This document shows positions 1-13,352 of a stretch of DNA of 64,000 bases, in pieces. The notes below the pieces were generated by a model, which searched no databases, was not told the DNA's origin, and saw nothing but the letters and a program-made list of their open reading frames with translations. The position numbers and the translations under genes are program-made. Position 1 is the first letter of the stretch; each line of letters begins with the position of its first letter. Source of the DNA: Zygophlyctis sp. KS116 (Eukaryota > Chytridiomycota); NCBI GenBank assembly GCA_054661495.1, contig BAAFSQ010000015.1, positions 16,087 to 80,086 of the forward strand, written 5' to 3'.

Positions 1-2456
1 GACTTTATTGGGAAAAGTTTGATTCAAATTTATTAAAGTCTGCAGTCTCTTTAGCAAATATAGCATCAAATTTCTCAATGTTTACTGAAAAGTGTTACAA
101 GAGTGCTAATATTGCTTTATCTTCAGTGTATGGGTCTTCTAATTTTGCATTTGCGAATTCAATGGTTTCTAATATGTCAATTTATACAGGATCTCTAAAT
201 AGTATTTTATATAGTGCTGCAATTACAATTAATGGGGTTTTGCTGTTAGGATCTAATGGTTTGGAATTTATGAATAATTCAATCTCAAAAACATTAACTC
301 TAAGTGATTTTCCAAAAAAATTGCGTTTTGTTGATTACTGTCATTCAAGTAATTTACCAAGCTGGATTTTCTCTGTTGTGACAGCATTTAGTAACACAAC
401 TCTGCATATTTCTCTTGATGGAGGTTATAATTTTGTAAAACAAGTTACATTGAGTCAATTGACTTTTCAAAATAGTGCTAGTGGTGGCTTTATACGTGAT
501 GTAACAATACAGCCTACTTTTAAGAATCTGGCAGTTTTAGTACGTGATGTAACAGGTTTAGATCGTGTTATTACATATGATTTGGAATTTGGGACTATTA
601 AAAATGGATATAATTTTACTGGTACAGCAATCGATGCAGGAATTTTAGGTTCTAGTCCTGGACTCAGGGCCTTTTCTTCAGGAGAAATTATTGCATATGG
701 TGACAATCTATTTTATAGGTATACCATTTCTTTTTAATTATAGTCCAAATGGAGGCGTGAGCTTTTTCCCATTGGTAGTATCTAAATCAAGCAGTGAATA
801 TTTTTCACAAGTAACGGATGGTATGGATGGAATATTTGTAGTTCTTACTTCAACCAATAGGTTAGTTTCGATAAGTTACCAACTCAAAGGGTGTTTGTAG
901 GTGATGCAGATATGACTTCTCTTACAGAATTGGCAGCAGGGATTCCATATAATGCTGGTATTTTATTCGGTTAATTTCTAGCTGTACATATTGCCTTTGA
1001 TTTTAAAAATCTGTTTGTCTATCAGCCGAATGAGTCTGGCCCCCATGTAACTAGGCGCTCAATTCCGATTAAGAATCAGATAATAAGCCCAAAGTATGAT
1101 TCGTAAAATTTTAATGATAGATCTGCTTCTGTAGTGGGAGACACCTGTCCATATTTTAATTTTCAGACAAACTTTACTAGATATTATAATTTAGATATTG
1201 GTACCACATTAGTAGAATTTATCTATAGGAGAATCCGCAAAGTTTTATTTTTCCCTCCTTTTCAGTTCAGAGCTAGAAAACTCGATTGCGGTATTTTTTG
1301 GTTATTTACTCTTATAGTATGCATTCACCAATCTGAGTTTGATTACTCACTCTCATAACTTTAGTCATATTGGAGGGCCCCCTAGCGTTGCTCAGGCTGG
1401 ATACGTGGAAATATATCCTGGGAAATCTGCAGAAACAGGAATTGTCGAATTCCGTATGGAGCCGAAACTCTTGAATCTAGCTTGTTCTTCAATGCGCGCT
1501 GTAAGATTGCAATTCCGAATTTATAAAAGTCTGCTACGATCAATGTCGGTTGTCCTCCGTCTAAGACTCTCCACATCATTCCTCCTACTCAGTTTGTGCC
1601 TTATCCCCCGACAACTCCCAGAATCGATTGGAGTAATTCCCTTGGACACCATGCAGCGCACCCTGCAACAGATTATGATCATCATGAAACACCTACTGCA
1701 TCTACTGATTGCGAAAATGCCCCCAGTGTGATAACTCTTAGTCCTGGCTCATGGGTATCAAATTGGTCAGCAGGAACTACTGGTCAGTCGGAGAATGTAA
1801 ATTTATTGAATAATGTTAGGTCATTGCCTACGATTGCTCAAAATATGGTAATCCAATCCGATTATACTATGGTGACCTATTCATGCCCTCTTTTGCCAAT
1901 TTTAGAGGAGGCGAATTTGAGGAATATGTTTACAAAGATATAGCAATCTGGGAAGATTATGGCCAGTCTTCTTTCAGTTTCAATATGACTCAATCTGATG
2001 CCGGATGCGTTCAAGACTCACAATATCTCTCGGATTTTATAACAAATACTACCTCAGATATATCTGAGATTTGGACTCCATCAGTAATTTTTAAACTTAA
2101 AATTTAGAATTATGAAAAGTGCTACGTCGGCAGTAGTCAAACAATTATATCCACAAAGGCATATCCGCTATTGAATGGCACGAATCACAATTCTATCAGA
2201 TGGGCTGGAGGAAGGAATGGATACTACCTATTTTCGGCCCGCGTCATGGATCCTGAACATAGGTATTTTTAAAAACAGTAATGACAGTTTTTGTACTCTT
2301 ACAGCACATTTTGCAGTCGAGGTGTATGGTGCTCCACTTTATGCTGGATATCAAGCCGCGATTGTGATAGGAATGATGATAGTGGTTGTAAGCATCCTAG
2401 CTGTTTCATACTATATTCAAAGATCAAAACTAGCAAAAAAACAAAAAAATGAATAA
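1..2456 (+). CDS. CatSper channel accessory subunit (beta/gamma/delta/epsilon family), 5' end outside window
   Basis: Single-pass accessory subunit of the CatSper flagellar Ca2+ channel, known from sperm and zoospores, where it forms part of the extracellular canopy. The frame is open at the left edge. It becomes continuous after removing micro-introns, e.g. 719-743, 861-889, 958-981, 1104-1121 (18 nt) and 1242-1265. Visible: an N-terminal beta-propeller-like region with a SLDGGYNF blade, an INVGCPP segment, then the family hallmark (YDCSKYGNPI, YYGDLFMPSF, IAIWEDYG, and an AGC...DSQ motif). The C-terminus has RWAGGRNGYYLF, SFC.L and VYGAPL, one transmembrane helix and a short basic Lys-rich tail. 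Which subunit it is I cannot tell. Its stop lies 1 nt from the stop of the convergent LRRCC1-like gene. Confidence 0.78.
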
Positions 2457-2457
2457 T

Positions 2458-5400
2458 TTAATTTTCTAGAGCTATCTTTAGTTTGTTGAGTTTATCTTCC
2501 ATTTTTGTCTTTTGCTGATCTATTTCGCTGATGAGAACTTTGACTTCCGATTCCAGTTGATTTCTTTCCAATTTTATTTTATTTACTTCGATTTCAAGAT
2601 CTTTGATTTTTCTGATCATGGCCTCTCGTTCAGTCTCAAACGTGCCAAATTTCTCTTTTTGCGCCTTCAAATTTAGTTAATATATAGGTACCTCAAATAC
2701 AATTTTCATATTCAAATGCTCCGCATCTTTTCGGCGGATCGCCTCCTCTCTCTCATGAATAAGAGCGGCTTCTTTCTTTTTGAATGCTTCAGTCACCTTC
2801 AGTACTTCTTGCTCTATGAGGTTTATACTATGATTTCTTTGTAAAAGTTTCTCGGAAACAGCATCAAGCTCATTGCGCAGTGAGTCGCGCTCAACTTTGT
2901 ATTCATTAACGATTGATTGGAAGTGCTTAACAACAGCCTGCTGATTATCTAACTCCTTCTTAATTTCATGCGACACATTTCTCTCATATTCTAGCTGTTC
3001 ACTCCAATATGACTCCCTTTTTGAGCTTTCATTTGTGATTAACGAGGATTCCCGCACCTTAAGTTTATAAATAAACAAATACCTTATTTTCCAAGTTTTG
3101 CCGCAGTTTCTTTAAACTGTCGTTCTGATCTTCAAGCATCTGATTCTTGATTTTAATGGTCTATTTTTAGAGGACGAAACAGAAAGTACCTGATTAAGTT
3201 CCGCATTTTGCTCTTCGATCGATTTAATTTGATTTTCCAGCCCTTCAATGCGTTGTTGAATGATGGGCTTTTGAGAATTCAATTCTATTTCCTAGTTATC
3301 AAATAATTCCATTTTTACCATTTTACTGATTTTATTGCAAAGTTCGTATTTTTGATTCTTTAATTCAGATATTTCCTTGGAAGAAGACTCTAAATTGCCC
3401 AATATACGAACGTTCTTTTTTGTGATTTCCTCATATTGTGATTTTGATAATTGCAAGGCGCTTTTTAGCTCTTCGTATTCATTACATTTTTCCTAAATGA
3501 TCATGAGCAACAAGGATACATCGTAAATATTTGCAGTAAGTTCAAGCTTTGATTCATGCTCATTTAACTTGACCTTTTGATCTTTTGCTAGATTCGTTAG
3601 CTGCTTAATTATCGAGGTATATTCATCCTCATTGTTTTTAAATCCAGACAATTTCTATTGGTAAATTTAATCACAGCTACCTGTCGCTGATCTTCACATA
3701 TCTTCTGTAACTCCACATATGCAGTACTGATTTGATCATACTTCTCTTTTTCACCTATTATTTCATGTTGCAAAATTTACTATTATAAACCATCCTAAAC
3801 TCATTTTCTAGATGATTATATGCTGTTTGAAGTTTCATAAATTCTGCCCGTGACTCATCCAACTCCTTGCGATGTTGAGTGAGCATAAGTTGAATTTTAT
3901 CACCCATAGCTTCTTTCCGATCTTGCTTTTGATATCTTAAATTAATTAAGGTCAATTACAACAATGCATCATTAAGCCGATTCTGATACTTTATATCAAC
4001 ATCAGCAAGGGATGATTTTGCCAGCTTCAGTTCCTCATTCAAATTTCGTATTTCTTTTCTTTGAAACTCATCTTGCATTTCCATCTTTATGTTAATTACA
4101 TTTAAGCAAACCTGGGTAATTTTAATCTTAAAATGCTCCCTTTCTTTTAAATATTTCAAAGCCAAACGAGATTTTTCCTCCTCTAATGTTTTAATTTTTA
4201 TTCTTGAGCTGCAAAGATTATCCTTTACATTAAAATCACAAGTCTGTACCTTGATTGTAGCACTGTCTTTTTTAAGTATTAAATTTTCTTCTTCCATCTT
4301 ATTTTTATCTTTCAAGTGATTCTCTTTTTCCATTTTACATTCTTCCAAATCTGCAAACAATTTCTTGATCGACATTTTGGGAGTTTCGTCCTCTGCCGCT
4401 TGAAGTCTCCCCTTAAATTCCGAGTTCAGCAACTTAATCTTCACGGAGATCTAATTTACCTCTAATTTTTTGTTTTTTAAAGTCAACTCTTTAATTTCAT
4501 CATCTTTTTCTGACAAATCTTTAATGAGCCTTGATTTTTGTTCTAAAAGCCCATTATTTTCCCATTTAAGCGTTTTTACCGCTTCCTAAATTTTACAAAC
4601 TACAATCTACCGTGGTATTCTTTAAATCTGAATGAATCCTATCAATTTCAGATAGTGAAGTCTCTAATTTCTGTTGAACATTTTCCCTATTATCTCTTTC
4701 AATTTGCAAAAGTTGAGAATGAATTTCCTTTCTTTTAAAAGACTAAAATTACATTATTTTGCGCCGACCTTTGTACCTTTTTGGTCCTATTTTATAAACA
4801 AGTATAAAATACACTTCTATTTTCTCCTTGACGGAATGATCTAATTTTGGTATTTTACTAGGAACATTGACAATCTCTTTAACTTGCTATCATATTTAGT
4901 AAAATCTTAAAACTCACCATAATATTATCCTTTCTCCAATCCACATATTCCTTTAAATAATCCTGATTTTAAAACTAAATAATTTATACCTTTTCATTGT
5001 GCTGTAGTTTTTCTACAATTTCTTTTAATAGTTTTTCTAACCCATCTATTCTCTTTTCAGACTCTTGCGACTCTTTATTGCACTTTAATTCTTTAATTTG
5101 ACTTTCTAATTCCGTCAATTGATCCAAAACTTGAGAATTATTATTATTTTCAGAGGCTTGCTTTACATTTTCTGATAAATTTGAAATATAATTTTCAATA
5201 ACTTGTAATTTATGAGATAAATTCCCAATATCCTTGTCTGGTAAATTTTCTAGACTTGAATTTTCTACATGGTCTGTAAATGAGAAATCAGAATTTGATC
5301 CAAAATAAACATTTCCCAATCTATCTAAACCATCAATACCCATTAATTGAGGAACTAGATTAAACACTTTAATCCTAGAATACTTGTAATCTTGCATAAA

Positions 5401-5939
5401 TTTGTTATGACTCGGCAGAGTTAGATCACTAGAAAACACGATTTCCTTTAAATGACAACATCCAACTAGATACTGCAACTGATCCAAATCCTGAATATAA
5501 TTCCCCTTTATATCAAAAATACTTAATGAATGATGATTTCCGTGAAGTTCAACTATGATTAGTTCAATAAAGTACCCAGTCCTTCTAAATCATGAATGTA
5601 ATTAAATGACAAGTTTAGATTCAAGAGTTGATTTAAAGACCAAATTCCTTGAATTTTTGATATTTTGTTATTTGATAAATTGAGAGTTTTTAGATTTTTT
5701 AGACATGAAATACCATCCATACTTGAGATACAATTTGAAGATAAATCCAAAATACTCAAATTGCTAATCATACATAGAACATTCGCGTCTAGAGTCGGTA
5801 TTTGGTTAGAATGAAGTAAAAGTTCATAAATCCATCCTTGGCCTCTTTGGTTTGCTTCATGTTTGAATAGAGGTACAAGCTCTTTTAAACATTTTATTCC
5901 ATAATCTATTTGAGATACAGTGACTCCTTGCGCAATCAT
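2458..5939 (-). CDS. LRRCC1: LRRCC1/VFL1-like leucine-rich-repeat coiled-coil protein
   Basis: Probable centriole/basal-body protein of the LRRCC1 (CLERC, algal VFL1) type, which sets basal-body orientation in flagellated cells. N-terminal leucine-rich repeats (LSILDLSSNCISSM, LKTLNLSNNKIS, LLNLNLSFNYIHDL) continue through a 23-nt intron near 5550-5573 into more LRR-like sequence. The rest is long heptad coiled coil rich in E, K, N and Q. Many 23-31 nt introns split it into short open stretches; I checked several junctions at the 5' end but not all downstream ones, so exact exon borders between about 4950 and 2680 are unverified. ATG at 5939 is 58 nt from the stop of the SNF1 gene on the same strand. 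A generic LRR coiled-coil protein is the alternative. Confidence 0.65.
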
Positions 5940-5997
5940 GGGGATTTTTAATGACGCAATCTGAATATAATAATAGATAAAATATATTTAAAAATGA

Positions 5998-7646
<1,649 letters not shown>

Positions 7647-7795
7647 TCACGTGTCATTTCCCCACAATTGTCACGGTACCTTTCAAGTAGTAAGATTCTT
7701 AATAGGTTTATTTTGATTTTACACAATGTAGGACTCAACGTTGAGGTCAAACAGGACTTGAACAGAGTCCTTGAGTCTATGTGCACTTTAGAAAA

Positions 7796-8465
7796 TTAAA
7801 TTACAGAAATCCAAAAATCCCATGATATCTCTTTACACATTGATGATTTTGCCAAATACATTCTTCTAATTCCATCTTTCCAAAATAAAAATATTCTATT
7901 ATTACATACATGTCCCCAATTTTCTCCTATTTTTTAATCTAGAGGAAATACCTAGTGCAGGAACTAGAATCCCTTGATTATTATGTATTTTAGTAGTCAT
8001 TTGATTTGTTAAAACTATTAAAATTCCTTTTTCATATGCAATCTTTTTTAATTCTTGTCCGATAGAATTTAAAAATACGCTTCGTTGTCCATAGTCTGAA
8101 ATTCCTTTAAATAAAAATGCTATAGAGTCTATAATAATCAATTTAACATTACTAAAATCTAATAAAATACTCTCTAATTCTTGTATTAGACTAGTTAATT
8201 GAGAAAGAGAAAATATTCTATAGACTTTTAAATCATTTGTATTAATAAGAGATCCAGTCATTTCCAATAGTCTTTTTAGAGTAAAACTACCTTCAGTATC
8301 TATATATATAATTCTTGATTTCTTCTTCAAGACTGATGATGAGAGTTGAATACATAATTGAGTTTTTCCAAGGCCTGGAAGTCCAATGATTTCAGTCAAT
8401 TGTCCTGGTAGAGTAGCCAAAGTTGAGTTTAATGGTTCTAGTCCAGAGTCTATTGGTTCGTTCAT
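7796..8465 (-). CDS. RAD51C: RAD51 paralog, RAD51C-like
   Basis: RecA-fold ATPase of the RAD51 paralog group, acting in homologous recombination. Walker A GLPGLGKTQ, the YIDTEGSF segment and a Walker B-like LIIIDSIAF are present. Removing intron 7927-7951 (25 nt) converts an apparent early stop into VPALGENWGH...RIFLFWKDG, which resembles the RAD51C C-terminus and extends the gene to TAA 7796-7798. At 214 residues it lacks the N-terminal helix-hairpin domain of full-length RAD51C. An upstream in-frame ATG at 8537 exists, but it would reach almost to the divergent SPT7 gene (ATG 8556), and MNEP at 8465 gives a normal start. RAD51B is the main alternative. Confidence 0.68.
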
Positions 8466-8555
8466 ACAGGATAGGATCAGTCGAGTGTCTTGGACTGTAT
8501 GTAGGCAGTATATAGAGTAGGCGCACTGTAGGATCATAGCGTAGGCACATTGTAT

Positions 8556-11180
8556 ATGCTGTCAGACTTGGAATCACAGCTGCTACAGGCCTTGGACACT
8601 TTAAAACTCACCGCCTTCTTAAACGGTGGGACGCTGGATAGTAATGTATTCAAAGGATGGAATAGATCAGATCAGGAATGGTTGGATTTTATAAATGAAG
8701 CAAGAGCTCATATAAGATGGGAGAGAATACAATCTGTAAATTGTGCTGATGATGTTTATTATTTCACTCAAGATCATTCAGATGCAAAAATCAGAGCAAA
8801 GGAAATTGCTATAGAACAATCAAAAAATCAAGCTAAAGTTACAAAGGCTTCAGGAGGATTTGATTATCTTTTTATGGAATTAGAGTCAATGGTACCAGAT
8901 ACATTAAGATTAAAAGAATTAAAAAGTTTAATACTAGAATCTAGACCTTCTAAAAGTAAATGGGCTTCAGATGATAAGTTGGGGCAAGAGCCAGTATACG
9001 AGGCATTTGAAAAGGTTTTGGCAGAATTAAGAAATTATACGGTATCTAGGATTAAATTTAAAAAAATTAGGAACACTCTCTTCCGTTTTTAAAACCAGTT
9101 CAAAAACGTGAAGCTCCAAATTATTATGATGTTATAAAGAATCCAATGGATTTAGGGACAATGGCTAAAAAATTAAAGAATTTAGAATACAAGTCTAAAG
9201 AAGAGTTTTGTAAGGATCTAAATTTAATTTGGAATAATTGTTTTACTTATAATACTTTGCCTGAAAGTATTTATAGAAAACATGCAAATGCAATGAGGCA
9301 AAAAGCAGATGAATTAATGAAGATAATACCAGAAATATCTGTAAAAACTGGAGTAGAGGAATCAGATGATGATGAGGGTATTTAGATTTAGATTAATTTT
9401 GAAAAAGTTAGTAAGTTGGGGACTGCTGCAACTGCTTCTGTAAATGGGGATACTATGCACGGGGAAAATAATTCAAGGCGTCCACTGACTTTTGCAGCCC
9501 TGGAAGAAGATCAAGAAGGAATGGATTTAGATTTTATGGAAAATATGGATAGTATTGATACACCGGTGCTTGATGGTCAAAAAGATGATGATACACATCA
9601 TTCCGAACATGGCGAGGAGGATGACGACGAGCAGCTTCTAGAGTCAACTTGGGATTCCGTCCAGTTTCAAAAATGGAGGGAACTATCATTGGAGCAAAGA
9701 GCTCATGTATATGTAAGTTACCTTTTAGATTAATCTAAAAGAAACGTCACTTTATTGATTCAGGTGTACGTTTTGAGAACAAAAAGGCTTTTGTAAGAAG
9801 CCCCGAAGACATGTTGGATTTTTACTGCCAAGAGGCTGAATATATTGAACGTATGAAAAGTCTTGAGGATGCATCATCTGTTAATACTAAAACTGGTTAC
9901 TGGGAAAAAGCTTTTCTTCCAGAATTAATGTCACCTACATCCATTATACCACACATTAAGCAACCGTATGCGTAAGTGTTTATTTATAATTTAAAAGTGA
10001 TTCACAAACCCCCGCTATATCATTATCAAGGATTAAATCTGCAAATATCGATAAATCAAGCAATATTTACCAAAAAGTCTGCCAAAATATATCTGAACTT
10101 GATCAAATCAAGAAATTATATTACAATATAGAGGTATTTATCAATTTATGAAATTATAGGGAGAACAGTTTCATTCAACTTCACATACATATGCTCGAGA
10201 CACAGATGTGCTGGTTTCTTCGTCTATTAATTTAGGGAAAGATGAGGCCTCCAAAATATTGGGGCAATCTATAAGCTTATTAATGAATCATTTAGGATTT
10301 GACGGTATATCTGTTTAATTTGTAATTGATTAGCGATATACGAATCGGCTCTTTGTACATTTATTGATTTAGTGGCAGAATACCTTTCAAATTTTGGGCG
10401 AAACATAAAGTTATGCTTGGATAGTGCTGATCCTGGCATTACCACGGAGGTATTTATGATCATTTTTCAATCATTAGGAGATTTTGGAATATGCCCTTGC
10501 TCAAAATGGTATTTCTGATGTCCAAGTTTTACATGCACACATACTAGGCCTCGTTTCTCAAGGCAAAAGGCTTTCTAATATTAAAAACTACTTAAATGGG
10601 ATACAAAATAGGATACTGTTGGTATTTTTCTTTTCTATTGATGGTTAGAAGCAAGAAAAATCAAATATAATTACGGAGGAAGAAGAAAATGAATTGGTTA
10701 TGAGGTATCAAGTTTCATTTAAAACATAAGTGGAAATTACTTATCAGCCCTTGGAATTGATATTTTAAATATCAAAGATATTGGCATTGATATTACAGAG
10801 GTTCCATTAGAGTTGTGGAATGAAAAAGCGAATAAGCAAGTATGCCATGTAGAAGATCGGTATGTTTTAAAAAATTGATAGCAGACTTGCATCTCCCATG
10901 ACAGGCCCAAGGATTGAAGAAATATCAACTCCTTGGAAACCAATTTCTGGTGAAAAACAGATCGGGCTTCTTAAAACATTTTATGATAGACCTGCTACGG
11001 CTTTAATAGAGGTATTATTCTTTTAGCTTAATATCCAAGGACGATCAAAAGCCAAATGTCAAAAGTCTAAAAAGCAAAGTAATGGTTCGCGCTGCAACAG
11101 TGAGAAAGCGACTGGTTATAGGAACTGACAATATACCCAAAAAGAAGAAAAAATCAACAACTTCCAATAAAATAGAATAA
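8556..11180 (+). CDS. SPT7: SAGA complex subunit SPT7 (bromodomain, histone fold)
   Basis: Scaffold subunit of the SAGA acetyltransferase co-activator. A conserved N-terminal block precedes a bromodomain (HSLPFLKPVQKREAPNYY, NPMDLGTM, WNNCFTYN) that only reads through after a 29-nt intron near 9042-9070. An acidic linker and the SPT7-type downstream block (WRELSLEQRAHVY, KRHFIDSGVRF) follow, then a C-terminal histone-fold-like segment (ISLLMNHLGFD...FIDLVAEYL) and a basic Lys-rich tail ending TAA 11178-11180. Exons in the 9.9-11.1 kb part are short and split by about 25-30 nt introns; their exact borders were not all traced. The convergent helicase gene stops 14 nt away. Confidence 0.85.
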
Positions 11181-11194
11181 TATGTACTACTTAT

Positions 11195-13234
11195 TTATTT
11201 TGCGTACTCGATCAACGCATGCTCTTCTAAAAACTCAACCATCTTTTTCAGTACTTTATCTTTCGAGAGTGTCATAAATTCGCCATTACAAACGACTACC
11301 AAATGACATTTTGCTCTTGTTAAAGCAACATTTAATCGCCGTGACTCTTTCAAGAATCCAATTTCAAAATCATCGTTACTTCTAACCAGACTAATTATAA
11401 TTACAAGTTTTTCTCTTCCTTGAAATCCATCCACAGTTCCTATTTCTATCAAAGGTGACTCTTCTCTCAGTGCCAACTTCAGAAGATCCACTTGGGCATT
11501 GTAAGGTGATATAATCGCTATTTCTCCATCTTGAATACCCCAATTCTTCAATCTTTTTATATATTTGATAATCATATCTGCCTCTCCTTCATTAAACTTT
11601 GAATCATCCAACTTAATTCCTGATGTTGATGATTCAACTGACTCCATAAAGTCTGCACCAGTTGTATCCAAAAACATTAGCGGAGACTCAGTCTCTTCGC
11701 ACTTTTCAATGTTTGGGAAATCAATCAATGTACGGAATTTCACTGATTCATGCGCAATCAATTTCCCTTCATAAAATTGAGAAGATGAGAAGTTCATTAT
11801 TTGTTCATTCTGAAATTACAAAAAATCACATTACCATTCTATACTGAATATTTAAAAGCCTTTTAATCGAGTCACCATATAATTTAACCAGACGATCTAT
11901 AAGTGTTGTTTCTAATTTCATTGATTTCTTATCGGACATTTTAACGGCTTTAGTAGATTTGACTGTAGGCTAGACATTAATGTTATTTTAAAAACGAACA
12001 GGTAGCTGCATATGATCACCAGCAAATATCACTCTTTTAGATTTCAGAATTGGAATCCATGTTTCTGCCTCAAGAGCCTGTGATGCTTCGTCTACCAATA
12101 AAGTATCAAACTCTTCATAAGCCAGAACCTTGCTTGCGGCCCCATTTAGAGTACATAAAACTACCTGAGCATTTTTTAGCAACGATTGAATAGCACTTTT
12201 TTCACGAATTCTTAACTCTCCTCTCAAGTGTTTAATTTCCTGATACAGTGCCCTCCTTTCACTTGATCTTTTAGACTTTTTGATTAAATTCAAAGTATTG
12301 TCCATTTCCCTTCTCACATCCGTCACAATTTTCCCTTGATCACAAGTTTTAAGCAAAATATCTAATGAATGTTCCAAAACTGCAGGAAGAATCCTAGCGG
12401 GATGCCCTATTCTTACAATATTCAGCCTTGTCTTTGCCAACCTTTCAACAATATTATCTTAAAAATTAAATATCTCATGTACCAACTGAAAGATTTGATG
12501 GACCACAGACTAAAACACGATCTCCCCTCTTTACCAATTGTAAGATAACTTCAATACAAGTAAAAGTCTTCCCTGTCCCTGGCGGCCCATGAATCAATGC
12601 AACTTGATTAGCAGATAATGCAAACTTTACAGCATCTTTTTGTGCTTGATTAAGTTCATCCTCATTAAAACATAAAAGATCAGACTGTAAATCTCCAAAT
12701 GTGGGTTTATAATCATTCATCAAGACCTTTCATTAATTCTTAAAAACCTTACTCTAACTACTTCATTATTTTCTTTTTTTGAATTCATTAAAGTCATCAT
12801 TGTATCCTTCATTCTCTGATAAGTAACATTATTAGCCATTTTAAATCTTTTCTTTCATTATAAAAATATTACATTGACTGCCTCTTCCCTGTATCTTTAA
12901 ATTCTTCTGAGAATGCAATTGTTATAACCTGATCAGTTATTTTATACACAACACCCGATTGTTCATTTGATTCATCACGAACCGAGACGATATCACCATT
13001 TCTAAATGAATGAGTAGGAAGTAGATCGCCGATATCTCTTTCAAAATCAATACAAAACTTTCCACCGAGTCCAGTTCTTTGCCCAGTGATCATCAAACCA
13101 CAAAGCGCAACTCCCAGTCTCTGCAGTTGAATTGGCGAATATTTAGCATGAAGTGATAAAGTCGATTCAATATCCGCCTCTTTTTCTGCCTCTATCAGTT
13201 GAATCTGTGTTGTTGCAAAATCAGTCAAATCCAT
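11195..13234 (-). CDS. IGHMBP2: IGHMBP2/HCS1-type superfamily 1 DNA/RNA helicase
   Basis: UPF1-like SF1B helicase. The N-terminal SH3-like/1B region ([22 protein letters not shown]) is followed by [14 protein letters not shown] across a 26-nt intron. Then come motif I (HGPPGTGKT), Ia (VCGPSNLSV), a coiled insert, motif II ([11 protein letters not shown]), motif III (FAGDHMQLP), motif V ([11 protein letters not shown]) and motif VI ([10 protein letters not shown]). No R3H or zinc finger follows VI; the protein ends ALIEYAK, so it resembles yeast HCS1 more than full-length human IGHMBP2. ATG 13232-13234 is 118 nt from the divergent SEC14-like gene. Confidence 0.85.
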
Positions 13235-13352
13235 AAGTCACTGACCACTGATCGGTTCCCTTGAGAGAAACGGAAAAACTTCGTGATCAATTGACCGCCC
13301 CATTAAAGTTTGGCTATAAATAGATTTGCTCAACGATTAATTATTAATAACC

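Noticed and set aside
1134-1731. Separate small genes in the 1.1-1.7 kb region
   Set aside because: All are pieces of the CatSper subunit gene once introns near 1242-1265, 1340-1367 and 1501-1529 are removed, or are out-of-frame shadows.
8466-8577. Upstream starts for the RAD51C-like gene
   Set aside because: They encode Cys/Tyr/His-rich non-conserved sequence and would overlap the divergent SPT7 start.
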